Positions 15,039 through 23,291 of a stretch of 27,067 nucleotides of DNA are shown one piece after another. Position 1 is the stretch's first letter. The number at the start of each line of letters is the position of its first letter. The notes below the pieces were generated by a model. That model was not told where the DNA came from and did no database searches. It saw nothing but the letters and a program-made list of their open reading frames with translations. The translations under genes were made by a program, and so were the position numbers. Origin of the DNA: an uncultured Clostridia bacterium (GTDB taxonomy: Bacteria > Bacillota > Clostridia > Oscillospirales > Ruminococcaceae); NCBI GenBank assembly GCA_947584825.1, contig CANPWR010000006.1:1-27067 (forward strand), in the 5' to 3' direction.

Positions 15039-16403
15039 TTATAATTCTCTTAAATTTTTTATTATATCGTTGACAGTTTCTTTTAGATCCGAATTTGAAT
15101 CAAGCATTTTCTTAACATCTTTATAGTTTATAGTCATGGTAGAGTGGTCACGTTTAAGTTCGTCGCCTATTTCTGTATAACTCAGTCCTTTTACTTCTCT
15201 TATAACATAAATTGATATTTTTCTCGCCAGAGAAATCGGAGCATTTCTGCTCGGTGAACGAATCTCATCAGGTGTTACATTAAATGCAGTGGAAACATCA
15301 GCAAGAATTCTGTCAACAGTAATGTCTGCAGGTTGGTTTTCAATAAGATTTTCTCGTATAACCTTTTGAGCCATTGCTATTGAAGGTTTTTCATTTGAAA
15401 ACATTGTAAGAGCTGTTATTTTATTTACCGCACCTTCAAGCTGTCTTATATTAGTTTTTATTTTCTCTGCTATAACCCTTGAAACAGGATCGGGAATTTC
15501 TATATTTAAAAGTTCAGCCTTTCTTTTAATGATAGCCATTCTCGTTTCAAAATCAGGAGGCTGTATATCTGCCTGAACTCCTCTTACAAATCTGCTTTTT
15601 ATCCTGTCCTCTAGCTTTGAAATCTTAGTAGGAGAAATATCTGATGTAAGTACAATTTGCTTTCCGTGATTGTAGAGCTCGTTAAAAGTATGGAAAAACT
15701 CCTCTTGAGTTTGTTCTTTTTTTGAAAGAAACTGAATATCATCCATTAATAGAAAATCTACATTTCTGTATTTTTGATGAAAGGATTCTGTATCTCTGTT
15801 TGTAATTGCCGTTATTAGCTCATTTGCGAATGTTTCACAGGTAACATACATAACATTTTTATCAGGACTTTTTCTTTTTACCTCGTGCTCAATTGCTTTA
15901 AGCAAGTGAGTCTTTCCAAGACCGGAGTCACCATAAATAAACAAAGGATTAAAAACAGCTTTATTTCCGATATTTCCTGAATCCTCATTCATACCTGCAA
16001 CAGCAGTACAGAATGCATATGCAAGCTCGTTAGATTTACCTTTTATAAAATTATCAAAAGTAAGATCATATAAACCATCATTAAGGGAACGTTCTAAATT
16101 CTTTTCATTTTCAATTACATAGTTAAATTGACGGCTGTCGTCTAAATCTTCAGTCTTATTTGAAATACTTACTTCAACTTCAATACCCAAAACCTCAAAA
16201 AAAGACTTTTTTATTAAATCATAATAGAAATCCATTACAGTTTGCTTTGCAAATTCACTTTGTGCAAATATATATGCAGTTTTATTTTCCAATCTGTCAG
16301 CTTCGAGAGGTTTTATCCATTTATCAAAGCCAATCTGGCTGACATTTGGGTCAGCAAGACAGTGTTTTTTTACATCTTCAAAAACTTCCGAAAAGGAATC
16401 CAC
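15039..16403 (-). CDS. dnaA: Chromosomal replication initiator DnaA
   Basis: DnaA binds origin boxes, polymerises with ATP and opens the duplex. From the GTG at 16401-16403 it has 454 residues. The open frame extends 32 codons further, but AGGAGG lies 9 bases before the GTG and the protein then begins at the normal domain I. It has domain I (about 1-75), a short linker, the AAA+ domain with Walker A GDSGLGKT (158-165) and Walker B LLMDDIQF (about 218-225), and the C-terminal DNA-binding domain IV. Domain IV is unusual: the motif usually reading LPEIG...FGGRDHTTVxHA reads YTEIGDELKRDHSTMTINY (about 409-427), one residue shorter, with Thr-to-Ser and loss of the last His. It is transcribed from its own promoter as the first gene of the minus-strand operon. 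Confidence 0.97.
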   Translation of the reverse strand: MDSFSEVFEDVKKHCLADPNVSQIGFDKWIKPLEADRLENKTAYIFAQSEFAKQTVMDFYYDLIKKSFFEVLGIEVEVSISNKTEDLDDSRQFNYVIENEKNLERSLNDGLYDLTFDNFIKGKSNELAYAFCTAVAGMNEDSGNIGNKAVFNPLFIYGDSGLGKTHLLKAIEHEVKRKSPDKNVMYVTCETFANELITAITNRDTESFHQKYRNVDFLLMDDIQFLSKKEQTQEEFFHTFNELYNHGKQIVLTSDISPTKISKLEDRIKSRFVRGVQADIQPPDFETRMAIIKRKAELLNIEIPDPVSRVIAEKIKTNIRQLEGAVNKITALTMFSNEKPSIAMAQKVIRENLIENQPADITVDRILADVSTAFNVTPDEIRSPSRNAPISLARKISIYVIREVKGLSYTEIGDELKRDHSTMTINYKDVKKMLDSNSDLKETVNDIIKNLREL

Positions 16404-16426
16404 TATTAAAAACCTCCTGTATTTTT

Positions 16427-16449
16427 TATTATCCCAAGGGCATAATAAC
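16427..16449 (-). promoter_or_regulatory. Inverted repeat in the dnaA leader
   Basis: On the minus strand TTATTAT-G-CCC-TT-GGG-ATAATAA forms a stem of about ten pairs with one bulged G and a very small loop. It lies between the dnaA promoter and its ribosome binding site. It may be an operator or an RNA hairpin; its role is unknown. Confidence 0.35.
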
Positions 16450-16470
16450 CCATTAAATATTATTAAGGTA

Positions 16471-16499
16471 ATTATAGCATATTTTTTATTAAAAAACAA
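16471..16499 (-). promoter_or_regulatory. Promoter of dnaA
   Basis: On the minus strand there is TTGTTT (16499-16494), 17 bases, then TATAAT (16476-16471) with TGC before it (extended -10). The GTG start is about 70 bases downstream. Confidence 0.65.
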
Positions 16500-16703
16500 G
16501 CAATTAATTCAGAAAAAATTTTTTATATTACGTATATATTATAATAGTATAAAATTTTGATATAAAATTAAGTAAATAATTTAGTTTATTTTAATTTGAA
16601 ACAAAAAAGCAGAACAAAAATTGTATTAGAAAACATTATAAATACTACATATTGTGGTTTGGGAACATTTATAATTATTAATTGTAAAAATATCTTAAAC
16701 AAC

Positions 16704-16733
16704 TTGACAAACGGTAAGCATATGTACTATAAT
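16704..16733 (+). promoter_or_regulatory. Promoter of the rpmH operon
   Basis: TTGACA (16704-16709), an 18-base spacer and TATAAT (16728-16733), followed by a leader of about 85 bases before rpmH. Confidence 0.75.
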
Positions 16734-16825
16734 ATTAATTCGAAAGGCTTTTTAAAGCTATTATTTTTAAATATATCAACAGAGTTGTTATATAAATTAA
16801 TAACTCATCGAAGGGAGGATATAGG

Positions 16826-16960
16826 ATGAAAAGAACATTTCAGCCGAAAAAGAGACATGCTCAAAAGGAACATGGTTTCAGAAAAAGAATGTCTACAAGA
16901 AACGGACGCAAAATTTTGTCTCGCAGAAGACAAAAGGGCAGAAAGAAAATCAGCTACTAA
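16826..16960 (+). CDS. rpmH: 50S ribosomal protein L34
   Basis: L34 is a very small, basic protein of the large ribosomal subunit. The 44-residue product begins MKRTFQPKKR and contains the diagnostic GFRKRMSTRNGRKIL followed by a basic tail ending in Tyr. AAGGGAGG sits about 7 bases before the ATG. It is the first gene to the right of the origin and is followed by a long hairpin that probably lets only part of the transcripts continue into rnpA. Confidence 0.96.
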   Translation: MKRTFQPKKRHAQKEHGFRKRMSTRNGRKILSRRRQKGRKKISY

Positions 16961-16966
16961 TTCGGT

Positions 16967-17022
16967 GACCACTGATACTACTAATTTGAATTAGCTTAGT
17001 ATTGTAGTGGTCCTTTGTTTTT
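16967..17022 (+). terminator. Long hairpin terminator or attenuator between rpmH and rnpA
   Basis: The outer stem GACCACT/AGTGGTC encloses TACTA/TAGTA and CTAATT/AATTAG, followed by CTTTGTTTTT. Because rnpA follows at once without a clear promoter, partial readthrough is likely. This fits the need for far more L34 than RNase P protein. Confidence 0.75.
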
Positions 17023-17067
17023 ATGATTTTATGTTGATTTAAAAGTAAATTTAATTTGAGGGTATAT

Positions 17068-17427
17068 ATGCTGTTTACTTCGATAATTAATTCAAACAAG
17101 GATTTTGTAAGATCCTATAAAAGAGGAAAATTTGCAGCAAATAAAGTACTTGCTGTATATTTTATTCCAAACAGAAGTCCATACAACAGAATTGGCATTA
17201 CTACCTCGAAAAAAATAGGAAATGCCGTTCAGAGAAATAGAGCAAAAAGGATTATCAGGGCGGCTTACAGAAAAACAGAAAAGCTTTTTCCTATAGGCTT
17301 TGACATTATTTTTGTTGCAAGACCTGAGATCAAATTTGTTAAATCTACGCATTTAGAATACTTCATAAAACAAAGGGTTTTAAAGGAAATGAACAAGCCG
17401 TTTAAATCAAACAAGAAGAAAAAGTAA
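17068..17427 (+). CDS. rnpA: Ribonuclease P protein component
   Basis: RnpA is the protein cofactor of RNase P, which removes tRNA 5' leaders. The 119-residue basic protein has the N-terminal NKDFVRSYKRGK, the central strand ending in GITTSKKIGNAV, and the RNRAKRIIRAAYR motif that defines the family. The lysine-rich C-terminus is typical. I chose ATG 17068 rather than TTG 17056: GAGGG lies about 5 bases before the ATG, and RnpA usually starts close to this point. It is followed by yidD after 6 bases. Confidence 0.95.
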   Translation: MLFTSIINSNKDFVRSYKRGKFAANKVLAVYFIPNRSPYNRIGITTSKKIGNAVQRNRAKRIIRAAYRKTEKLFPIGFDIIFVARPEIKFVKSTHLEYFIKQRVLKEMNKPFKSNKKKK

Positions 17428-17433
17428 AAACAA

Positions 17434-17703
17434 ATGATAATAGAAAAAGCAATGAAAAAAATTTCCGATTTTTTGATTATTATTTATCAAAAGTGCATAT
17501 CTCCGTTAAAGCCTTCCTGTTGCAAATATTATCCGACGTGTTCTGAATACGCAAGACGAGCTATAAAAAAGCACGGGTTGATAAAAGGATTGATTTTAGC
17601 AGTATGGCGTCTGTTGAGATGTAATCCCTGGAGCAAGGGCGGAGTGGATAATGTTCCTGAAAGTTTTTGCATTTATTCACTTAAAAACGGAAAAGAAAAA
17701 TAA
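17434..17703 (+). CDS. yidD: Membrane protein insertion efficiency factor YidD
   Basis: YidD is a small membrane-associated protein that helps YidC-dependent insertion of inner-membrane proteins. The 89-residue product has an N-terminal amphipathic helix, then the family signature YQKCISPLKPSCCKYYPTCS and AIKKHGLIKGL, then WRLLRCNPWSKGGVDNVP. Conserved cysteines and the CNPW motif are present. An alternative start at ATG 17452 would give 83 residues beginning MKKISDFL, closer to many YidD proteins. Neither start has a strong ribosome binding site, so coupling with rnpA is possible. It lies 15 bases before yidC. Confidence 0.92.
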   Translation: MIIEKAMKKISDFLIIIYQKCISPLKPSCCKYYPTCSEYARRAIKKHGLIKGLILAVWRLLRCNPWSKGGVDNVPESFCIYSLKNGKEK

Positions 17704-17718
17704 AGGAGAACAAGTTAT

Positions 17719-19062
17719 ATGTGGAATATTCCTATAATTACACCATTACTCGGCTATTTGATGAAGCTATGTTATATAATTTTTAAGAATTACGGTTTAG
17801 CGTTAATTGTTTTTACCCTTATTACAAAGCTGATAACTGTACCTTTTCAGATAAAACAACAGAAAAATACTGCAAGATTGGCTAAGTTCCAGCCGCAGCT
17901 TAAAAAGCTTCAGAATAAATATGGCAACAACAAGGAAAAATATCAGGAAGAAATGATGAAGCTTTATACAGAAGAGGGTATAAACCCGATGGGAAGCTGT
18001 CTGCCGATGATCATTACTATGGTAATTCTGTTTTCCATTATAGGTGTAGTTTATGCTCCGTTAAAATATGTTTCTAACATAGATGGCAATTCTTTTCATC
18101 TCACTAGCTCAACAAGTGAAGATATAAGCGATGCGGAAGCCCTTGTTACCGACACCATAATAATTGCAGATAAAATAAAATCAGAGGCAAATGGAAAAAC
18201 CTACAGTGAACTTACCGACAAGGAAAAGAATGACATCTTTACAGAAAAAGTATTAAAAGACGGCGGAAAAATTAACGGAGTAAAGTTAAAAAGCGTTTCA
18301 GACGATTATGAAGAGTCATTGGAAAACGTGGAAAAGGTTTTTTCTGAGTATTTTCCTGACGATAAAAACTTTACTAAATTTTTGTTGGATGAGAAAAAAA
18401 TTTCAAATCGTCTTTATTCCAGACCCCAGCTTTTGATGTTTAAAATATCAGACAACGGCTATGGACAAATGTTTGACGTTGTTGATAAAAAAATCGGTGA
18501 GGAACTAAAACGAGTAGATTATACTTTCTTTGGAATCCCTCTTAGTGAAATGCCGAGCTGGTCATCGATTTATTTGCTGATACCGGTAAGCTCGTTCTTA
18601 TTCCAGCTTATTTTGACCTTTATTTCTCAGCGTTATCAGAAAAAGAATAACCCGACGGCAAACTCAGCAGGAATGGGTATGAATCTCATTCTCTATATAA
18701 TGCCTGTGTTCTCTTTCTATATTGCGTTCAGCTTCCCTGTTGGATTAGGTTTATACTGGACTTTGACGTCGTTCTATTCGCTTATTCAAACGATAATACT
18801 GAATAAGATATACACTCCTGAAAGAGTTGAAGCAATGGCAGAGAAGGACGCAAAGAAAAAGAAGAAGAAAAAAGGATTCTATCAGAGAGCGCTTGAAATG
18901 CAGCAAAGTCAGGCAGGTCAGATAAGTACAAACGCATCAGACGATGATGCAGATGAGGACAGAAAACTGACAAAAGCCGAGAGAAAACAAGCCGAATTAA
19001 AGAGACTGCAGGAAGCAAGAAAAAGAATGGCAGAAAAATACGGCGATGAATACAAAGAATAA
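17719..19062 (+). CDS. yidC: Membrane insertase YidC/SpoIIIJ family, with a large extracytoplasmic insert
   Basis: YidC inserts membrane proteins, alone or with SecYEG. The 447-residue product shows TM1 (about 18-42), the cytosolic coiled hairpin (about 45-90), TM2 (about 93-115), TM3-TM5 (about 283-372) and a lysine-rich tail ending in a charged helix. In the groove the usual arginine is lysine (ITKLITVPF, Lys37). Between TM2 and TM3 it carries about 160 residues of mostly charged sequence predicted outside the membrane, which makes it much longer than Bacillus YidC (about 260 residues). No lipoprotein signal is visible. It follows yidD and precedes jag, the standard arrangement. Confidence 0.93.
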   Translation: MWNIPIITPLLGYLMKLCYIIFKNYGLALIVFTLITKLITVPFQIKQQKNTARLAKFQPQLKKLQNKYGNNKEKYQEEMMKLYTEEGINPMGSCLPMIITMVILFSIIGVVYAPLKYVSNIDGNSFHLTSSTSEDISDAEALVTDTIIIADKIKSEANGKTYSELTDKEKNDIFTEKVLKDGGKINGVKLKSVSDDYEESLENVEKVFSEYFPDDKNFTKFLLDEKKISNRLYSRPQLLMFKISDNGYGQMFDVVDKKIGEELKRVDYTFFGIPLSEMPSWSSIYLLIPVSSFLFQLILTFISQRYQKKNNPTANSAGMGMNLILYIMPVFSFYIAFSFPVGLGLYWTLTSFYSLIQTIILNKIYTPERVEAMAEKDAKKKKKKKGFYQRALEMQQSQAGQISTNASDDDADEDRKLTKAERKQAELKRLQEARKRMAEKYGDEYKE

Positions 19063-19097
19063 TAAAAAGAGTAATAAAGGAAAGAAGGAGAAAAATC

Positions 19098-19865
19098 ATG
19101 ACAAAGACATTTACAGCTGCAACTATTGAAGAGGCAAAAGCACTTGCAGAAGCTGAGTTTGGAGTATCTCAGGAACAGATTAAATTTACAGTATTGGAAG
19201 AACCCAAAAAATCACTTTTTGGGAAGGTTAAAGGCGAAGCAAAGGTAGAGGCATCATTTGAGGAAAGTAAACCTCAGCTTGCCGCAAGGTATATTAAAAA
19301 TGTATTTTCAAAAATGGGATACGAGGTCAATATCGACATAAAGGAAGATAATAATGGGGCAGTTTTAGACATCTCAGGTGATAATGTTGAAGAGATTATC
19401 GGCAAAAAGGGCGAGGTTTTAGACTCACTTCAGTATCTGTCTTCTTTAGTTTGCAACAGAATAGACAGGGAGTATTACAGAATTTCAACCGACTGCAACG
19501 GTTTTAGGGAAAGAAGAAAAGCACAGCTTGAGCGTCTTGCTAAAAAGATAGGAAACAATGTAAAGAGAAGCGGAAGAACAACGGCACTTGAGCCTATGAA
19601 CCCATATGAGAGAAGAATTATTCATTCAGTAATAACTGATATTGAGGGTGTAACTTCACATTCAAAGGGCGAGGAGCCATACAGAAAGGTAATTGTCAGC
19701 TCTACAGAAAAAAAGAGATATGATAACAGAAGAAGAAATAACAGACGTTATAACAACAATAAAAAAGGTTATGATATAGTAAGCTCTTTTGAAAAGGAGT
19801 ATAAAAAACCAAAGCCGGAGGACGAAATGGGATCAAGCGGACTTTATACAAAAATAGATTTATAA
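19098..19865 (+). CDS. jag: RNA-binding protein Jag/KhpB (Jag-N, KH and R3H domains)
   Basis: Jag/KhpB is an RNA-binding protein tied to cell division and envelope control in Firmicutes. The 255-residue product has an N-terminal Jag domain ending in KSLFGKVKGEAKV (about 1-52), a KH domain with IIGKKGEVLDSLQYLSS (about 99-115), and an R3H domain with MNPYERRIIHSVI and GEEPYRKVIV (about 165-205). A tail of about 50 residues, rich in Arg, Asn and Lys, follows and is probably disordered. GAAGGAG precedes the ATG. It ends the rpmH-to-jag group and is followed by a terminator. Confidence 0.94.
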   Translation: MTKTFTAATIEEAKALAEAEFGVSQEQIKFTVLEEPKKSLFGKVKGEAKVEASFEESKPQLAARYIKNVFSKMGYEVNIDIKEDNNGAVLDISGDNVEEIIGKKGEVLDSLQYLSSLVCNRIDREYYRISTDCNGFRERRKAQLERLAKKIGNNVKRSGRTTALEPMNPYERRIIHSVITDIEGVTSHSKGEEPYRKVIVSSTEKKRYDNRRRNNRRYNNNKKGYDIVSSFEKEYKKPKPEDEMGSSGLYTKIDL

Positions 19866-19874
19866 TTAACATAA

Positions 19875-19915
19875 GGGGGCAGACCTCTCGTTACAGGTCT
19901 TGTCCCCTATTTTGC
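19875..19915 (+). terminator. Intrinsic terminator after jag
   Basis: GGGG-(G)-CAGACCT pairs with AGGTCT-(T)-GTCCCC around CTCGTTAC, then TATTTTGCTTT. The U-tract is moderate. Confidence 0.78.
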
Positions 19916-19958
19916 TTTAATGGTTATATTTATGACAGCATTGATGTGCATTTAATTA

Positions 19959-19967
19959 TGCTATAAT
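19959..19967 (+). promoter_or_regulatory. Extended -10 promoter of mnmE
   Basis: TGCTATAAT lies about 24 bases before the mnmE ATG. A -35 is not obvious. The same TATGCTATAAT string occurs at the NUDIX and dnaA promoters. Confidence 0.5.
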
Positions 19968-19990
19968 ATGTTTTGAAGGAGGAACAAACA

Positions 19991-21352
19991 ATGAGTACGA
20001 TTTGTGCAATTTCAACACCTAACGCTGTTGGTGGGATTTCTGTTATAAGAATAAGCGGAGAAGACGCTGTTAATATTGCAGAAAAGATTTTCGTTCCTTT
20101 TTCAAAAACTCCCGTATCTCAAATGAACGGACACACTTGTGCTTATGGAAAGGTCGTATATAACAAAAAGACTATCGACGACGCTGTGTTAACTATTTTC
20201 CTTGCTCCGAAAAGCTATACAGGAGAAAATGTTGCTGAAATATCCTGTCATGGAGGTATCTTTGTAACAAAAGAGGTGCTGAGAGCCTGTATAGAAAGCG
20301 GTGCAGAGCCTGCCGAACCGGGTGAGTTTACAAAGCGGGCATTTTTAAACGGAAAGCTTTCTCTCACTCAGGCTGAAGCGGTTATGGATGTTATTTCAGC
20401 AGAGGGAAGGCAGGCATTAAACAGTGCCAATCTTGCACATGAGGGTATGCTTTTTAAAAGGATAAAAAACACAACCGATAATTTGGTCAGTATTTTGGCT
20501 GAGCTTGCGGCGTGGGTCGATTATCCCGAGGAGGATTTACCTTCTGTTGAGAACGGAGCATTGACATTATCTCTTAACACTGCCATTTCACAATTAAGTC
20601 AAATACTTTGTGACTACGACAGCGGATTGATTTTCCGTGAGGGAATTGATACTGCAATTGTCGGACGGGCAAACGTAGGCAAATCATCTTTGATGAATAT
20701 GCTTTTGGGCTTTGACCGTTCCATTGTAACGGATATTGCAGGAACAACACGAGATGTTATTGAGGAATCGGCAAGGCTCGGTGAAATAGTTTTGAAGCTC
20801 TCGGATACTGCGGGTATTCGGCAAACTGACGATAAAGTTGAAAGCTTGGGCGTTGACTTGGCAATGAAAAAGCTTGCAAATTCAAGACTTATTATGGCTG
20901 TTTTTGATGCAAGCGAGGAATTAACAACGGAGGATATTAAGCTTTTAGATGAAATTAAGGACAAGCAGTGCATTATTGTTTTAAATAAGACTGACTTAAC
21001 ATCAAAAATTTCTTCTAGGGACTTTGCAAAATATAACAAACCAGTTGTGATGGTTTCCGCAAAGGAGCAAAACGGAAAAAAAGATTTGGAAAATGTAATC
21101 TTGTCGCTGTTTAAGCTTGATAATTTAAATTCGGATACAACAATATTTACTAATGAACGGCAGAAAAATTGCGTTGAAAAGGCAAAGAACAACTTAGAGC
21201 TTGCGCTTAATGCTCTAGAATTTGGAGAAACACTTGACGCAGTAACGGTTACAATTTCAAAGGCGTGTGATTTTCTGTTGGAGCTTACCGGAGAAAAAGC
21301 AACAGAGGCGGTAGTAGATCAGGTGTTCCATAATTTCTGTGTAGGGAAATAA
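19991..21352 (+). CDS. mnmE: tRNA uridine-5-carboxymethylaminomethyl modification GTPase MnmE
   Basis: MnmE, with MnmG, installs the 5-carboxymethylaminomethyl group on the wobble uridine of several tRNAs. From this start it has 453 residues: an N-terminal tetrahydrofolate-binding domain beginning STICAISTPNAVGGISVIRI, a helical domain, and an inserted GTPase domain with GRANVGKSS (about 225-233), TTRDVIEE, DTAGIR (about 272-277) and NKTD. It ends in the C-terminal CVGK tetrapeptide with the catalytic cysteine. I chose ATG 19991 over the upstream TTG 19973 because AAGGAGG is 8 bases before 19991. It forms an operon with mnmG 21 bases downstream. Confidence 0.97.
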   Translation: MSTICAISTPNAVGGISVIRISGEDAVNIAEKIFVPFSKTPVSQMNGHTCAYGKVVYNKKTIDDAVLTIFLAPKSYTGENVAEISCHGGIFVTKEVLRACIESGAEPAEPGEFTKRAFLNGKLSLTQAEAVMDVISAEGRQALNSANLAHEGMLFKRIKNTTDNLVSILAELAAWVDYPEEDLPSVENGALTLSLNTAISQLSQILCDYDSGLIFREGIDTAIVGRANVGKSSLMNMLLGFDRSIVTDIAGTTRDVIEESARLGEIVLKLSDTAGIRQTDDKVESLGVDLAMKKLANSRLIMAVFDASEELTTEDIKLLDEIKDKQCIIVLNKTDLTSKISSRDFAKYNKPVVMVSAKEQNGKKDLENVILSLFKLDNLNSDTTIFTNERQKNCVEKAKNNLELALNALEFGETLDAVTVTISKACDFLLELTGEKATEAVVDQVFHNFCVGK

Positions 21353-21373
21353 CAAATAATATAGAGGTAGAAT

Positions 21374-23260
21374 ATGATTTTAGAGGATTACGATATAATA
21401 GTTGTCGGTGCAGGTCATGCAGGCTGTGAAGCGGCGCTTGCATCAGCTCGACTTGGTGCAAAGACTGCGCTTTTCACCCTCACCCTTGACGCCTTGGCAA
21501 ATATGCCGTGTAATCCGTCAATCGGAGGAACAGCTAAAGGACACTTAGTCAGGGAAATTGACGCTTTGGGCGGAGAAATGGGAAAGGCTGCGGACGCAAC
21601 TTTTTTACAGAGCCGTATTCTTAACAGGGGAAGAGGCCCTGCCGTTCACAGCTTGAGAGTTCAGGCAGACAGAACCCGTTACCACGAATTTATGAAAAAG
21701 GCAGTTGAGAGTTGTAAAAATCTTGATTTAAAACAGGGCGAGGTAGTTAATGTTTTATCTGAAAACGGATGTGTTACAGGTGTTAAGACAAGAATCGGAA
21801 GCGAGTTTTCAGCAAAGGCTGTTATTATCTGCTCAGGAACATATCTTAAAGGTAAGGTTTTTGTTGGTGAAAGTGCCTATGAGAGCGGTCCTGACGCTGT
21901 ATCTCCCGCTAATTTTTTGTCGGACAGTCTAAAAGAGCTCGGTGTTACTCTTAGAAGATTTAAGACAGGAACTCCGGCAAGAGTTCACCGCCGCTCAATT
22001 GATTTTGACAAACTTCAGAAGCAGGACGGTGATGATGAAATTGTACCGTTTTCCTTTGAAAATCATAACAAGCTTGAAAACAAGATTTCCTGCTATATAG
22101 CCTATACCAATGAAAAGACACACGAGGTCATTAAGAAAAACATAAAGCGTTCGGCAATGTACGGAGGTCAGATAGAGGGCATAGGACCGAGATATTGTCC
22201 GTCGATTGAGGATAAGATAATGCGGTTTTCAGACAAGCCCCGTCATCAGCTTTTCATTGAGCCAATGGGTCTTGATACAGACGAGTATTATTTACAGGGT
22301 ATGTCTACCTCACTTCCTGAGGACGTTCAAATTGAGTTTTTAAGAACAATTGAAGGTTTAGAACATATAGAAATTATGCGAAACGCCTATGCCATTGAAT
22401 ATGACTGCTGCGATTCTACTGAGCTTCTTCCCACCCTTGAATTCAAACAGGTTTCGGGACTTTTCGGCGCAGGACAGTTTAACGGCACGTCAGGCTATGA
22501 GGAAGCCGCTGCACAGGGACTTATTGCTGGAATAAACGCTTTTAGAAAGATTTCGGGTAAAGAAGGACTTGTACTAGATCGTGCAAGCTCGTATATCGGA
22601 ACGCTTATTGACGATCTTGTGACAAAGGGCTGTATGGATCCTTACCGAATGCTTACTTCAAGAAGTGAGTACCGCTTACTTCTTCGTCAGGATAATGCCG
22701 ATCAGAGACTTACTCCGATTGGTTATGAGATCGGCTTGATAAGTAAGGAGCGTTATGAAAGGCTTTTAGATAAAGTTTCACAAATAGAGGCGGAAATAAA
22801 GCGTCTTTGGAAGGTGAATGTTTCCCCAAAAGATGTAAATGAGTACTTAGAGAAGTGCGGCACAGAGCCTTTGCAGACAGGGGCAAAGCTCGCTCAGATA
22901 ATAAGACGTCCGCAATGTTCTTATGACGGAACAGGCTTTTTGGATAAGGAGCGCCCTACGCTATCTAAAGAGGTTCGTGAGCAAGTGGACTTGTCTATCA
23001 AGTATGAGGGCTATATAAAGATTCAGCTTGAGCAGGTTGAGCAGATGAGAAAGCTTGAAAGAAAGGCTCTGCCTGATGATATTGACTACTCAGATATTCG
23101 GGGACTTAGGCTTGAGGCAATTGAAAAGCTGAATAAAATAAAACCGCTAAGCGTTGGTCAGGCAAGCCGTATTTCAGGAGTTAATCCTGCAGATGTTTCG
23201 GTATTGCTTGTTTGGCTGGAGCAACACCGTAGAAATACTAATAGCAACAAGGATAAATAA
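21374..23260 (+). CDS. mnmG: tRNA uridine-5-carboxymethylaminomethyl modification enzyme MnmG (GidA)
   Basis: MnmG is the FAD- and NADH-dependent partner of MnmE. The 628-residue product starts with an FAD Rossmann motif VVGAGHAGCEAALA (about 11-24), continues with PCNPSIGGTAKGHLVREIDALGG, and has GPRYCPSIEDKI, GMSTSLP, and GLFGAGQFNGTSGYEEAA. The last contains the second nucleotide-binding glycine cluster. The C-terminal helical tRNA/MnmE-binding domain closes with the ISGVNPADVSVLLVWL segment. Length and motif order are standard. GAGGTAG precedes the ATG. It sits between mnmE and rsmG. Confidence 0.97.
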   Translation: MILEDYDIIVVGAGHAGCEAALASARLGAKTALFTLTLDALANMPCNPSIGGTAKGHLVREIDALGGEMGKAADATFLQSRILNRGRGPAVHSLRVQADRTRYHEFMKKAVESCKNLDLKQGEVVNVLSENGCVTGVKTRIGSEFSAKAVIICSGTYLKGKVFVGESAYESGPDAVSPANFLSDSLKELGVTLRRFKTGTPARVHRRSIDFDKLQKQDGDDEIVPFSFENHNKLENKISCYIAYTNEKTHEVIKKNIKRSAMYGGQIEGIGPRYCPSIEDKIMRFSDKPRHQLFIEPMGLDTDEYYLQGMSTSLPEDVQIEFLRTIEGLEHIEIMRNAYAIEYDCCDSTELLPTLEFKQVSGLFGAGQFNGTSGYEEAAAQGLIAGINAFRKISGKEGLVLDRASSYIGTLIDDLVTKGCMDPYRMLTSRSEYRLLLRQDNADQRLTPIGYEIGLISKERYERLLDKVSQIEAEIKRLWKVNVSPKDVNEYLEKCGTEPLQTGAKLAQIIRRPQCSYDGTGFLDKERPTLSKEVREQVDLSIKYEGYIKIQLEQVEQMRKLERKALPDDIDYSDIRGLRLEAIEKLNKIKPLSVGQASRISGVNPADVSVLLVWLEQHRRNTNSNKDK

Positions 23261-23291
23261 TAAAATGCTCTAAGAAAGTGCGTTGATATGT

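Larger units (their letters stand above)
16404..16825. other. Intergenic region between the divergent dnaA and rpmH genes
   Basis: This 422-base AT-rich gap contains the dnaA promoter and leader hairpin on one strand and the rpmH promoter on the other. I looked for canonical DnaA boxes and saw none. The nearest matches are TTATCCCAA within the dnaA leader repeat and ATATCAACA near 16773. The open frame at 16596-16829 overlaps the rpmH start and is rejected. This is where gene direction flips, as expected at an origin. Confidence 0.7.

Noticed and set aside
16596..16829. Plus-strand ORF of 77 codons upstream of rpmH
   Set aside because: It runs through the rpmH promoter and ribosome binding site into the rpmH start, with Asn/Ile/Leu-rich composition typical of random AT-rich sequence.
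17643..17652. AGTGGATAA in yidD as a DnaA box
   Set aside because: It is a single near-match inside a coding region with no cluster; chance is the simpler explanation.
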